The position numbers were made by a program, and so were the translations under genes. Below are positions 1-12,201 of a stretch of DNA of 64,000 bases, piece after piece. The notes beneath the pieces are model-generated. The model did no database searches. It was not told where the DNA came from and saw only the letters and a program-made list of their open reading frames with translations. This DNA is from Paulownia fortunei (Eukaryota > Streptophyta > Magnoliopsida > Lamiales > Paulowniaceae), in contig CM033108.1 in assembly GCA_019321725.1 (NCBI GenBank), positions 15,823,799 through 15,887,798 of the forward strand. The letters are read 5' to 3'. How positions within the stretch are numbered: the first letter of the stretch is position 1; the number at the start of each line of letters is the position of its first letter.

Positions 1-1539
1 AATCCACATTTTCTCTTTTTGTCATACAAAAATCAATATTACTAGATTTGCAGAGATTATAGCTTGAAATTGTACCTAAAGGAAAAAAATGTTCATTGTC
101 AGCCTTAGTGTTGAGACCTACACTTCAAGATAGAAATCAAGGAGGTCAAAAGGTGGATATACATTTGTGTAGACTGAAAAGAAAGATTGATGTTGAAAAG
201 AGGCCAGACTTCTCTATTACCGATGATGGAATTATTTGATATAGAGGGAGACTGTGTGTGCTATTTGATAAGGCCGTGAAGGAAGATATTTTAGAAGAAG
301 CTCATACTACTTCCTACTCAGTACATCCAGGTAGCACAAAAATGTATAAGGACTTACAACAGCATTATTGGTGGCTAAAAATGAAGAGAGATATAGCAAA
401 ATTTGTGGTTGAATATCTAACTTGCCAACATGTTAAGATTGAATATCAAAGACCATCAAGGTTATTGAAGCCTTTGCTGATTCCAGAGTGGAAAGGGATA
501 TAATTCCTTATGGGTGATTGTTGATAGATTAACTAAATCAGCCCATTTCTTCTAGTGAAATCCACATACAATATGGACTAGTATGCTCAACAATATATTA
601 AAGAGATAGTCAGGTTATATAGAGTGCTAGTTTTAATAGTGTCCGATAGAGATCCAAAGTTTACATCTACATTTTGGAAAAGCTTACACAGTGCCATGGG
701 AACGGAACTTGCATTTAGTACAACATTTGATCCACAAAGTGATGGGTAATCAGAGAGGGTTATTCAGATATTAAAGGATATGTTAAGAGCTTGTGTACTA
801 GATTTTCAAGGGAGTTGGGATGCGAAATTTCCATTAGTGGAGTTTACTTATAAGAATAGCTATCAATCAATAATTGGAATGGCGCCTTATGAAAAATTAT
901 ATGGAAGGAAATGTAAATCTCCAATTATTTGGTATGAACTTAGAGAACGAAGCCTACTTGGTCCAGAAATTATTCAACATACCACTTAGGTAGCGGAGAA
1001 GATACGAGAGAGAATGAAGATCATGCAAAATAGATAGAAAAGCTACATAGATAAATGGAGAAAAGATCTAGAGTTTGCTGCTGGGGATCATATGTTTCTA
1101 AAAATAGCTCCCATGAAAGGTGTCATGAGATTTGGAAAGAAAGAAAAACTCAGCCCAAGGTATGTCGGTCCATTCGAGATTCTCAAAAGAGTTGGTGATA
1201 AAGCTTATACAATGGCCTTAACTCCGTCACTGTCTAGTGTTCACAATATTTTCCATGTGTCTATGTTGAGGAAGTACATTTCAAACCCCTCTCATATGTT
1301 GAGTTATGAACCGTTGGATTTAACTCCTGATTTGGCCCTTGAAAAAAAACCAGTGTAAATTTTAGATCAGAAGGAAAAATAGTTGAGAACAAAAAAGATT
1401 CGACTTGTTAAAGTATTATATATGAATTATTCTATAGAAGAGGCCACGTGGGAAAGAGAAGAAGAAATGCAGAGTAAGTATCCAATATTATTTGGTACGT
1501 CAAATTTCGAGGATGAAATTTTTATAAAGAATGAAGGAT
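1..1539 (+). pseudogene. Ty3/gypsy (Tekay/Del chromovirus) integrase-chromodomain remnant
   Basis: This is the 3' end of a gypsy polyprotein, decayed across several frames. Traces of the post-RNase H linker lie in 1-250. The integrase zinc-binding region is at about 258-500, with an HPG motif, then HYWWLKMKRDI and CQHVK. The catalytic core is at about 505-990: WVIVDRLTKSAHF, SDRDPKF (second Asp) and SERVIQ (the Glu) are readable. The stretch that should hold the first catalytic Asp (normally MDFV after PEWK) is missing near 500, and the Gln before SERVIQ is a TAA stop at 747-749. The C-terminal domain is at about 1092-1358 (VHNIFHVSMLRKY). A chromodomain-like tail follows (KVLYMNYSIEEATWERE) to about 1500. 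That tail is why I assign it to the Tekay/Del chromoviruses. It cannot encode an active integrase. Confidence 0.9.
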
Positions 1540-3838
1540 TGTAATGCCTAATTATCTTCTAAATAGCCTATAAGAAATATCTCTGCATGAAATATGCATC
1601 TAATCAATATGCATTATTGGATTATGATATACAAATAGCATGATTGCGTGAACATGAATAGTTGTTACTATATGCTCCATTTATGCTTTAACATGCACTA
1701 GTACATAAAATATAAAATCAAACGTTTATTTTTTTTATTTAACATATTACTTAAGTAACTTTTTGTAGTGAAAAGTTTAGTATTTCGATTAAGGAAGATT
1801 GATATGTTGAATAGTCATGAGATGAATTATTTGTATTGCGTCATACTTATTATATTCTAAAGTAATTATTTATCTAAATATTTGCATGAAATATGTTACA
1901 TTTGACTAAGAACTAAAAGTATGCAAAATAGTACAATTTGAATAGTAGGTTGACTAGATTGCATAAAATCATTCTAAACTATATTGCACTTGATTATAAC
2001 ACCAAAGCATCAATTTGTGTCATCTCCCTAGCCCATAAATGTGGCTTTTGGCATGAGAAGACACCAAGCATGATGCAACCAATCATCACCCTCCACTTAC
2101 CTCTTTTTGAAATGTCAAAGAAGTTATTTAAGCTATATTTTCTTATAGAAGCTCCTCAAAAATGACCAGCCCTTCTTCTCCAAGTTTCTCCCAAATTTCT
2201 ACACTCTCATACTCATAAAAATTGAATTCAATCCATAGGAATCTATAGAACACAAACTAGAACAAGTTTATACCCTTTTAAGCTTGAAAATCATTGATTC
2301 TGAAGCTTAATTCCAAATTAATCAAGGTATATTCATTTTCAATATTTCTTATGATGAATTTATAGTATCTTGGATGATTACATATTTTAGTATGTTTTTG
2401 TATGAATAAAAATTTAAGTGGGATAAACTTGAAGCCAAAACCAAGCTAGTTAAGCTTATTTCTAGCAAAATTGATAGCCTTGTGAAATATACTTAATTTA
2501 CTTATTTCTATTAATCTTGTAATACTCATATTGTATTTGGAATTTCCTATGCATGATTGAGAACAATAGCAAATAGTTTGCATAATTGATGGTTAGAATT
2601 AATTTAAGTTAGAATCGAGTTTACTCATGTTATTTTAGATTCTGTTCAATGCATACTCCATAATATCTATGTTTGTATTATTAGTTATTTAATGGCTGAG
2701 CTAATGTTTAATGTCTTTAATTAGTAGTAAAATATGGAGTATGCATTGTTTTTGAGGTCATGTAATTGATATTGAATTATTTACAAAAGATTGAAAAGTG
2801 TATGTGATTTTAATTAGAATAGATTATGTGATTAATTAAAAGATATTGAAAGGTACATGATTTAATTATGGTAGGACTTTAACACATCCTATCTTCCAAA
2901 GAGATTGATCTTTTCACTTAGCACAAAGTAGAATTGAGGTAAGTTGAATCTTTCATTTGCTGTATTACAAGAATTATATAATGTTGTTCATGTTTTAATA
3001 TGATTGTCATTATTTGTCAAATAATGTAATGTTTGATGCATTTATGGTTCATGAAGTATGATACTATTAATAATATAATGAGATTTTTGAAAAAAAGTAT
3101 GGTACTTGATTGATGGTCTGGTAGACAAGGGACACAGGAAGGATTGGCGGACCCAACAAATGGTGCCAAATATTGAGGCTAAAAAATCGGTATAGGAAAC
3201 TCACAATGAATAAGACAGAATATGGCAAATACTTGAGATTGAAAGACCAAGTATGAAAACCCTATCTTATTTCTCTCATTGGTCAATCATTATGAACAGG
3301 TTCTGAAAAACCACGGTCTACCGCTATTAGTTGGGTACCACACTTTAAGGGCCCTAAAGAATGATATATGAATGAAAGTTATTAAATTGAATAATGCATT
3401 TAATTATTTATGTAACTTGCATGTATGCTATTTGTTATTGCATCAGATTCACTTTATGAGCCTTTACCTCATTAGATTCATGTGATGCAGGTGTAAATGT
3501 ATAGGTTTAGAGATTGACTAAGTCTCCAGAGTGGCCAGACAGAGATTGTTCATATACCATGCTTTGAGATATTTTGTAGTTAATTTTGAAAACTCTATTT
3601 TGTTTTTAAATAAGCCGCTCTATTATGGTTTTGTAAACAGATATACTCTATTTTAATTTATGTATATGGTGTATTTAAAACAAAATGAAATAACAATTGA
3701 ATTAAAGTTATTTCTATTATGCCAAAAAAGGAGAACTTTTGTTAAAACCATAACTCTAGTATTGATGAAAAATTAACATTTCTTGATTTAACTATATCAA
3801 CTTATTTAGGTTCTGCAGTTAGGTTAAGGCGTGTTACA
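1540..3838 (+). repeat. 3' LTR of the + strand Tekay element (family 1, 2.3 kb)
   Basis: The LTR begins TGTAATGCC immediately after the polyprotein end and a short purine run (ATAAAGAATGAAGGAT), and ends GTGTTACA. It is about 2,299 bp, so long LTRs as expected for Tekay/Del. The same sequence recurs in the window at 8990-14442, 18409-19748, 20261-21991 and 36451-38730 (all minus) and at 27973-29970 (plus). The 5' LTR would lie outside the window to the left. A second target-site copy cannot be checked. Confidence 0.88.
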
Positions 3839-3959
3839 GTATCTATATATGTACACATATTTTTAGGAGGTTGTGATAACTAACCAATGCCTTTACCCTC
3901 TTTAGTATTGAATTCAACCCCTCAATCACTTTGGATTTTAGTTACTCTCATTTTATATT

Positions 3960-4700
3960 TTAGTTCTTGCATTTTAATTCAATCACCACAACATGGATAG
4001 GTTAAATATATTTTGATTATCTATATTTTAGTAGTTGCTCACATACTCTCTAGGGACACACATTTGTATATTCATAAACTTTATTACTTGTGGGCCTATA
4101 CACTTACGGAATTTGTTTGCATCTAAGTGCAAGCCACACCACACAACAAGTGCTCAAGTAGTGTATGCCGTGGGCTAGGTTACTATAGGATTATAGAAGT
4201 TAGCACACACAATAGTCATAGACTTGATTGTCAGAAGTTAGAGAAAATCACAAAGCTTAATACATTATTGGATAGCTAAAATTATATAGGAATATACCGA
4301 TTGCTTTCTAGTAATAGGTGTGGAACATCTTGGAAAAGAGTATTACAAAAAATTGGAGTTCCTGCTGTCACACAATTCAATGCCAATCCTATCACTAAGT
4401 TGTAAGAATTCACAATGTAATAGAACGACAATCCTATAACTTGGTACTTTTTTACCTAAGTTTAAATCCCTTTATTTTCTTGATTGATTTTGTTGCTTGT
4501 TAATATTATAGTTTTAAGTTTTCAATTCAATCAACCAAACTTTTGATAGGTTAAATATAGTTGTATTTTCTACACTTCAATAGTTGCTCACATACTCTCT
4601 AGTGACATGAAATCCATATACTCATACACTTTATTACTTGTTGGCCAGTACATATGTGGAATTAGATTGCATTAAAGTTCATACCACACTAATAGGGCAT
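3960..4700 (+). repeat. Unclassified repeat with an internal direct duplication
   Basis: A module of about 180 bp at 3960-4140 is repeated, diverged, at 4500-4690. Both copies contain TTGCTCACATACTCTCTAG, CTTTATTACTTGT and a shared tail ending in CACAC. The 4140-4690 part is present again in inverse orientation at 8048-8585. I do not recognise the family. The phrase about ACAAGTAATAAAGT near GTATCCACAG-like text also occurs, weaker, at about 61917-62000, so it is probably part of a retroelement untranslated region. No coding capacity is seen. The 3839-3959 flank shows nothing recognisable. Confidence 0.6.
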
Positions 4701-4803
4701 CAATAAGTGCATCAAGACTTGGATACTGAATACATACTTGAAAGAAGGATATCCCGCTCCATACACATTGATGTAGGATTGTTAGTGTATGTGAGTGGGT
4801 GCT

Positions 4804-6418
4804 TGTTAAAGAAAAAGTACACCAAATATGCCCATTGAAAATGTTGTTTGTCGAATGAGAATTTTTAAATTACGATAGTACAAGAAATAGTCCTTAGAAC
4901 TAAGGGACCATGGTGACCTTATGCACAACATGTTGCACTTTGATATATTTTCCTATTATCTAATAATTATAAGGGAAATATGTTGGATATAACATCTTCA
5001 TGCATGAATCTCCTGTCAGGAAGAATAGGTGAATCTCTTATGCTTTCATAGTACTTGACTCCAAAGACCTTGACCAAGGCATATTTTTTTAATGATTTAT
5101 CAAAGAGTCAATGAGACTTGAAATAAAATCATAGTTATGAAGTCAAATAGGGTTTTGACTAATAATTCATTCCCCCAACTGAATGGAAAATTAGGAGACA
5201 GAAGGAATATACTTATATCATACTCATAATAAAAAATAGGTTTGCATCTATTTTACCTAAGACTATGTGTGATGATGCACTGCTAGGTGCTTCCTGACTT
5301 GTGAGGTTCTTGAACTTAAGGAGTTTATTCTAAAATGATTAATTAATTAAATTAATCAGAATAAAGTATTTACTTAGTTAAGTTGCAAGAGTTTCAAGCC
5401 AACTCTAGCTTAGTTATAAAGCTAAGGGTCACATACAAATTAAAAGTTCAATTCTATTTTAAAAGGTAATAGAATGAGTGGGATTAAATTAATTAATGGA
5501 GAATAATTAATCAAAGATAAAATTAATTTAAGGACTTAAATTAATTTATCTAGCTAAATCATAAGATTATTTAATTAGTCCTAAGAAGATTAGGTCCTCA
5601 TGAGGAGTAAATAAATTAATTAATTGAATCAATTAATTAAGATAGAGATAAATTAATTTAAGGAGTTAAATTAACTATCCAAAATAATATGATTTTTTTA
5701 TTAGGTCTAATTTAATTAGGTGGCCTAAGTGGAACCAATTAATTAATTGATTGGATCAATTAATTAAATTGAGTTTGTTTAATTGATAGATCATTTAAAT
5801 AAACTTGATTATAATAATCAAAGTCTAAGCACAAGTTGATGGGCTCAGAGGAGAGTCCCGCTAGGAGTTTTAGTAAGCAAGTCAAAGACTCTTAGTCTTG
5901 GATGGAAAGAAACGGAAAAGATAAGGATATAAAGGTAACTGAAACCTAATGCGATTAGAGTTAAACAAGCTTGTAAATAAATATACAAGCATAAGGGCCA
6001 AAAACTGATATGATTTACAAGCGAATTTTTGGCCACTTAGAAATAAAAAATCTGCCCCTTCCTCCTCTCTTCTTGTTTTCTTTGTTCCATCAAAAAGGTT
6101 CTATCATTTTCTTTTTCAATTTTTTCTTCTATCAAAAGTTGATTTAAAAAGTTAATTTACACTTACAAATTCTAGTTTGGAAACCAGAACTTCAATTTCT
6201 AACAATGATTCAAAGTTTGTGGATTTGCTCAAGGTGTGGATACTCAAAGAGGGTTTGTGCTTGGAGTCTTAGTGTAGTGTACTTTCAGGTATAATCACGA
6301 GTCATTCATTATTATTTTAAAGAAAGTAATCAAAAACACCAAATAATCATATTGGTTCCAAGGATTGCATGATTCATTCAACAATGTATGATTTAAAATT
6401 TTAAATCTTCACTCGTAT
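4804..6418 (+). repeat. Ty1/copia LTR, family copia-A (diverged, 3' truncated)
   Basis: The start, TGTTAAAGAAAAAG after GTGAGTGGGTGCT, and the following text (TCGAATGAGAATTT, ACGATAGTACAAGAAATAG, GGGTTTTGACTAATAAT) match the better preserved LTR at 24950-26893 in order and orientation. The middle is rich in AATTAATTAATTGA-type runs, as in the other copy. The match ends near 6418, before the expected GAACCCAACA terminus, so the 3' end is lost where a SIRE-like sequence starts. The 4701-4803 sequence also resembles the sequence before 24950 and is probably the 3' internal end of the same family. Confidence 0.72.
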
Positions 6419-6419
6419 C

Positions 6420-6918
6420 CATCCTAGGACATATAAACTCAACACTTAATAGTCAAAGGCATACAGATATAACTTATTCCTTTAAATGTACACCTGTCCT
6501 TACTTTGGTGTGACCCCTTAGCCCCACTAAGTGCACTACTCTATTCTTGGACTCGGCTGCTTCTCAGAGTCTCATTATTATTTATTCAGCTCTTCGAACA
6601 TAGCTAACATTGTTGATCTCATAATGACTTCAAATGCTCACTTGACTATTTTTGTTCTCAAGTGTGCTAAACCTTTAGACCCGCTAAGCCTTCTGCTCCG
6701 ATCTTGGACTTTCTGTCTTGGTCTTGAAATTTTCATCACATTCTAATCATTAGCTCTTTTTTTTATTTTTTCTATTTATAGGCTAAGTTTTCTTCAAGTA
6801 CTGCCTAGTTGTGTATCATTTATATTGGTGCCATATAAACAAAAATCTTTCAAGAGTTTTAGGGGTTATCCTGGACTAACTTACACATCATCAAAATCTA
6901 TACAAGTTGATCGTAACA
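6420..6918 (-). repeat. SIRE/Maximus-like Ty1/copia 3' LTR (fragment)
   Basis: Read on the minus strand, a typical SIRE-type junction is visible: TTTGTCATCATCAAAAGGGG, then GAAAT, then TGTTACGATCAACTTG. The LTR therefore starts at 6918 and runs leftwards. It contains TTTTGATGATGTGTAAG and a C/T-rich interior. The left end at about 6420 is set only by where the copia-A LTR match stops; no clear CA terminus is visible. Lineage is assigned from the characteristic PPT context only. Confidence 0.6.
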
Positions 6919-6931
6919 ATTTCCCCCTTTT
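6919..6931 (-). other. Polypurine tract of the SIRE-like element
   Basis: The + strand reads ATTTCCCCCTTTT, so the minus strand is AAAAGGGGGAAAT directly before the TGTTACG LTR start, the expected priming site for plus-strand synthesis. Confidence 0.62.
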
Positions 6932-7750
6932 GATGATGACAAAACTCTTGAGAATAGAAACAAATAACTTCTTGATTGTAGATATAATTACAAACATGAA
7001 CAAATTTCCTTAACAATGCTCATTTCAGTAAATCATAAAATTTTACAATACATCAGCATTTACAAATTTACTATGTAAACTAAAGGCTAAAATACTGTAG
7101 TCTTCATGTTGCTTCCTTCTTAGCCTATCTTCTATACATAATTTAACTGTTCTTCTACTGATTAGTCAATAGTTCATTAGAAATACTAAGTTTTTTCTTT
7201 GAGGACTTAAGTTAGGATAAGTTTAAGCCCTTCTCTTCTAAAAACTTAATCCTCATCTTCATTTTCTTGAGTTCTGCTTCGCTCTTCAGGATCCATATGA
7301 TATTTCAACTTCAATCTAGACTCTTGTATCTCCTTCTTTCTGAGAAAGGTCCTTGTTGTTCTCCACTGCCTTTCCCTTTTTTTTATCATCATTAGTGGAG
7401 TTTTGGAAGTGGTAATGATGCTTGCTCAATGTATCTTTTTTTATCTTTTGAAGATTGTTCCCATATGTACCTCTATAATAGAAATCGAAGTTCTCTGAGA
7501 GTTCTACATGTTTGATGCTCCAAAGCATTCAGCAGTCTGTTTATCTTCTCTACATAATTGGATCCTTGAGTGTTACTCGATGTGATTTAGGGCCAGTATC
7601 AGTTGTAATAGAGAATATATAGAGGTTCTTTAGCAATTCTTCACATTGTATGCGGGTGATAATACATGACTTTTAATCTTTGTAGCTATAAGAATGCCTT
7701 CTTTGCAAGGATCAAATAGTGTGGCCATTTCTTGGGTTAAGTAGCATACC
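6932..7750 (-). other. Decayed 3' internal region of the SIRE-like element
   Basis: This stretch lies upstream (in the minus sense) of the PPT. It holds only short broken reading frames, the longest being about 70 codons at 7316-7528 (Lys- and Asp-rich, with no domain I recognise). It may be the remains of the extra region after pol in this lineage. That is inferred from position, not from sequence. Confidence 0.35.
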
Positions 7751-7754
7751 ATGA

Positions 7755-8020
7755 TGTTTATCTCCTATGTGTTCCACTCTACTTGACTTTAAAATCATTG
7801 GCGAATATTGAATAGAAATTAGACATGGGATTTTCTAATTGTTCATCATTGAGTCAAGCTTAAGAATAGATACATAGTTATTGAGCTATTGGGGTTTTGA
7901 CTAATAATTCATACCATTAGCTAATCTAGAGGTTAGACGATGGAAAGATCATACTTGCATTATATTCATAATTGGAATAAGTTCTCATCTTCAACTAAGA
8001 CTAGGAGTCATAATGAAATC
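7755..8020 (+). repeat. copia-A LTR fragment
   Basis: TCCTATGTGTTCCACTC, TACTTGACTTTAAAAT and GGGGTTTTGACTAATAATTC match 25220-25450 in the complete copia-A LTR, in the same order. About 265 bp only; both edges are abrupt. Confidence 0.65.
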
Positions 8021-8047
8021 ATTGACAGTGTTAAAAACTTGGCGTGG

Positions 8048-8585
8048 CTTGCACTTAAATATAATCAAATTCTACAAATGCATAGGCCAACAAGTAATAA
8101 AGTGTATGAGTGTATGAATGTCGTGTCCCCAGAGAGTATGTGAGCAACTACTGAAGTATAAATAAGTCAACTTTATTTAACATATAGAAAGTTTAGTAGA
8201 TTAATTTGAAAACTTAAAATTAGAATTTAAAAAGTAACAAAAACAATCAAGAAAAATAAGGGATTTAGACTTAGGTGGATAAGTACCAAGGCATTGGATT
8301 GTAGTTTTATTGCATTGTGAATTCTTACAAGTTAGTGAACACGATTAACATTGAATTGTGTGACAACATAAACTTCAATTTTATGTATTACTCTTTTCCA
8401 AGATGTGCCATATGTATTACTAAAAAGCTGCAAGCATATTCCTATACAGGTTTAGCTATCTAATAATGCATTAGGCTTTTTGATTTTCTATAGCTTTCGA
8501 CGGTCAAGTCTATGACTACTGCATGTGCTAACTCATATATTCCTATAGTGACCTAGCCCACGGCATACACTACACGAGCTCTTGT
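8048..8585 (-). repeat. Inverted copy of the 4140-4690 repeat
   Basis: The reverse complement contains GTAGTGTATGCCGTGGGC, CATCTTGGAAAAGAGTA, CACACAATTCAATG, CTTGGTACTT and TTGCTCACATACTCTCT, in the same order as 4140-4690. The two copies form an inverted repeat of about 540 bp around a 3.3 kb interior made of copia fragments. The stretch 8586-8989 continues with similar AT-rich non-coding sequence in which I see no gene. Confidence 0.65.
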
Positions 8586-8989
8586 TGTGACACTACCTCT
8601 CGGTATCAATCACAACAATAAGGTTCATCTCAAAATTGGCCAAATTTCAATAAGCATTAAGAACATAGAGCATGATCATCACAAAATCAACAATCATCCA
8701 CATCACATGCAAGTTAACAATTCACAACTTCATAGAAACGAGTTTTCAAGCCTTGGCAAAGTAGAGTTTAGTTTATAATGAAATAAAGCAAACAACATTT
8801 ATTTCTCAACATCATGCCTTTATAATATTCTTTAGAGCTAAAGAAATCAAAAGAAAACTAAAGTAAAAATTACAACCCCTTTGGAGAGTCTTCAATCTAG
8901 CTTTAGATTCTTCTTGCCCAAAATAGTTGATTCTTCATGTTGTCTTGAATCCCCACTCCTTGATGGTGGGTGTGTGCGAATTTTGGTGT

Positions 8990-10644
8990 TGTAGCACCCC
9001 TTAACCTAACTGCAAAGTCTAAACAAGCTGATATAGTTAAGTCAAGAAATGTTAACTTTTCATCAATACTAGAGTTATGATTTTAATAAAAGGTCCCCTT
9101 TTTGGTTATATAGAGAAAAGAACTTGAATTCATTTGTTCTTTCATTTCATTTTAAACACACCATTTACATAAATCAAAATTGAGTACATAATGCTATTAT
9201 CCCGTATAGTTTAACACAAACTATTTACAAAACTATAATAGAGCAACTTATTGAAAAACAAAAATAGAGTTTTCAAAATAGGCTATGAAAAAAGTTCGAA
9301 ACATGACATATGAACAAATCTCTATCTAGCCGCTTTGGAGACTTAGTCAAACTCTAAACCTGTATATTGTCACTAACATCACAACACTCTAATGAGCTAA
9401 AGGCTCAACAAAGTGAAGTTGATGTAATAGCAAATATAGTACATGCAAATCTCATAAATCATTAAATACATTATTCAATTCAAGAACTTTCTTTCATAAA
9501 CATTCTTTAGGGCCCTTGAAGTATGGTGCCTAACTAATAGCGATAGACTGTGGTTTTTGGAACCTGTTCATAATGATTGGCCAATAAAAGAAATAATACA
9601 TGGTTTTCATACTTGGTCTTTCAACCTCAAGTATTAGCCATATTATAACTCATTCACTGTGGCTTTCCTATATCAGTTTTTCAACCTCAAGTATTTACCA
9701 TCTTTTGTTGGGTCTGCCAGTTCTCCTGCGTCCCTTGCCTACCCGACCATCAATCAAGTACCATACTTCCTTTTTAAAAGCCTTATTACATTTTTGATAG
9801 TATCATGCTTCATGATTTATCAATGGATCAAACATTACATAATTTAACAAATAATGACAATCACATTAAAACATGAACAATATTATATGATTCTTGTGAT
9901 ATAACAAATGAAAGTTTCAACTTACCTCAACTCTGCTTTACGTCAAGTGAAAACATCAGTCTCTTTAGAACATAGAATGTGTTAAAGGCCTAACTTAATC
10001 AAATCATGTACCTTTCAATATCCTTTTAATAAATCACATAGTCTATTCTAATTAAAATCTTATACACCTTTCAGTCTGTTGTAAACAATTCCATAACAAT
10101 TATATGGCCACAAAAACAAAACATACTCCATATTTTACTACTAATTCAAGACATTAAACATTAGTGTAGCCACTAAATCACTAATAATTCAAACATAAAT
10201 ATTAAGGTAGCCTACAAAACATGAACACAATCCAAATTAACATGACATAAACTCGATTCTAATTAAACTTGATTCTAACCTTCAATTAAGCAACCTAATT
10301 TATATTGTTCAAAATTATTTGTAGGCACTTCCAAGACACAATATAAGCATTATAGGATTAATATAAACAAGTAAATGACACACATTTCATAAGGCTATTA
10401 ATTTTTGCTAGAAACAAACTTAAGTAGCTTGGTTTTGGCTTCAAGTCTATCCCACTTGAGTTTTCATTCATACAAAAACATACTAAAATATGTAACCATC
10501 CAAGATACTACAAATTTATCATAAGAAACATTGAAAAACAATATACCTTGATTAAATAGGAATTAAGCTTTAAAATTAAGAATTTTCAAGCTTAAAATAG
10601 TGGAGACTTATTCTACTTTGTGTTGTATGGATTTCTATGGATTG
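8990..10644 (-). repeat. Triplication unit 1 (partial family-1 LTR)
   Basis: About 1,655 bp. It retains a block of about 75 bp near 9659-9730 (CTATATCAGTTTTTCAACC to the TTGTTGGGTCTGCC region) that is also in the full LTR at 37067-37140 but missing from units 2 and 3. It ends at TTCTATGGATTG, where unit 2 begins. Confidence 0.82.
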
Positions 10645-12201
10645 TGTAATGAATCTTAACCTAACTACAGAACATAAATAAGTTGATACAGTTAAGTCAA
10701 GAAATGTCAATTTTTCATCAATATTCGAGTTATTGTTTTAATAAAAGTTCCCCTTTTGGCTATAAGAGAGAGAACTTGAATTCATTTATTGTTTCATTTC
10801 ATTTTAAAGACACCATATACATAAATCAAAACTGAGTATATTCTTTTATAAAACCATAACAGAGCAGCTTATTTAAAAATAGAACAGAATTTTCAAAATA
10901 AGCTACAAAACAACTCGAAGCATGGCATATGAACAAATCTCTATCTGGCCGCTCTAAAGACTCAGTCAACCTCTACCACCTGCATCACATGAATCTAAGG
11001 AGCTAAAGGCTCAATAAGGTGAAACTAATGTAATAACAAATTACGTACATACTAATCACATAAATAATTAAATACATTATTCAATTTAATAACTTTCTTT
11101 CATAAATCATTCTTTAAGGCCCTTTAAGTGTGGTACCTAACTAATAGCAATATACCGTAGTTTTCAGAACTTATTCATAATAATTAGCCACTAAGAGAAA
11201 TAATACGGGGTTTTTATACTTGGTCTTTCAACCATAGGTATTTGTTGTACTCTGTCTCATTCATAGTAGCTTCATGCTTCATAAATCGCATCATATTTAC
11301 CTGGCCATTAATCAAGTACCATACTTCATTTTTAAAAATCTCATTATATCCTTAATATAGTATCATGTTTCATGACCTATGTATGCATCAAACATTACAT
11401 AATTTGAAAAATAATGACAATTATATTAAAACATGAACAATATTAAATGATTCTTGGGATATAACAAATGAAAGTTTCAACTTACCTCAAGTTCGCTTTA
11501 CGTTAAGTAAACAAGTCAGTCTCTTTGGAACATTGAATGTGTTAAAGGCCTAATAGAATCAAATCATATATATTTTAATATCTTTTTAATAAATCACATA
11601 ATGTATTATAATTAAAATATACACTTTTCAGTCTGTCGTAAATAATTCCATAATAATTATATGGCCTAAAAAATAACACATACTCCATATTTTACTACTA
11701 ATTCAAGACATTAAATATTAGAGTAGACACTAAATCACTAATAATTCAAATATAAATATTAAGATAGCCACAAAACTTGAACACAATCTAAATTAACATG
11801 ACGTAAACTCGATTCTAACTTAAATTGATTCTAACCTTCAATTAAGCAACCTAATTTATATTATTCAAAATTCAATTGTAGGAATTTCCAAAACATAATA
11901 TAAGCATTACAAGATCAATAGAAATAAGTAAATGAAGCATATTTCATAAGACTATCAATTTTTGCTAGAAACAAACTTAAGTAGTTTGGTTTTGGCTTCA
12001 ACTTTATCCCACTTGAGTTTTCATTCATACAAAAATATACTAAAATAGGTAACCATCCAAGATACTACAAATTCATCATAAGAAATATTGAAAAAGAATA
12101 TATCTTGATTAAACTGGAATTAAGCTTCAAAATCAATGATTTTCAAGCTTAAAAGGGTGGAGACTTATTCTAGTTTGTGTTGTATGGATTTATATAGATT
12201 G
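10645..12201 (-). repeat. Triplication unit 2 (partial family-1 LTR)
   Basis: About 1,557 bp, starting TGTAATGAATCTTAACC and ending ATATAGATTG. It shares with unit 3 the replacement text GCTTCATGCTTCATAAATCG at the place where unit 1 has its extra block, so units 2 and 3 look like the more recent pair. Confidence 0.82.

Noticed and set aside
7316..7528. Minus-strand open frame of 70 codons, Lys/Asp-rich
   Set aside because: It lies in the decayed internal region next to a SIRE-like polypurine tract, has no recognisable domain and no start or splice context. Chance frame or retroelement debris.
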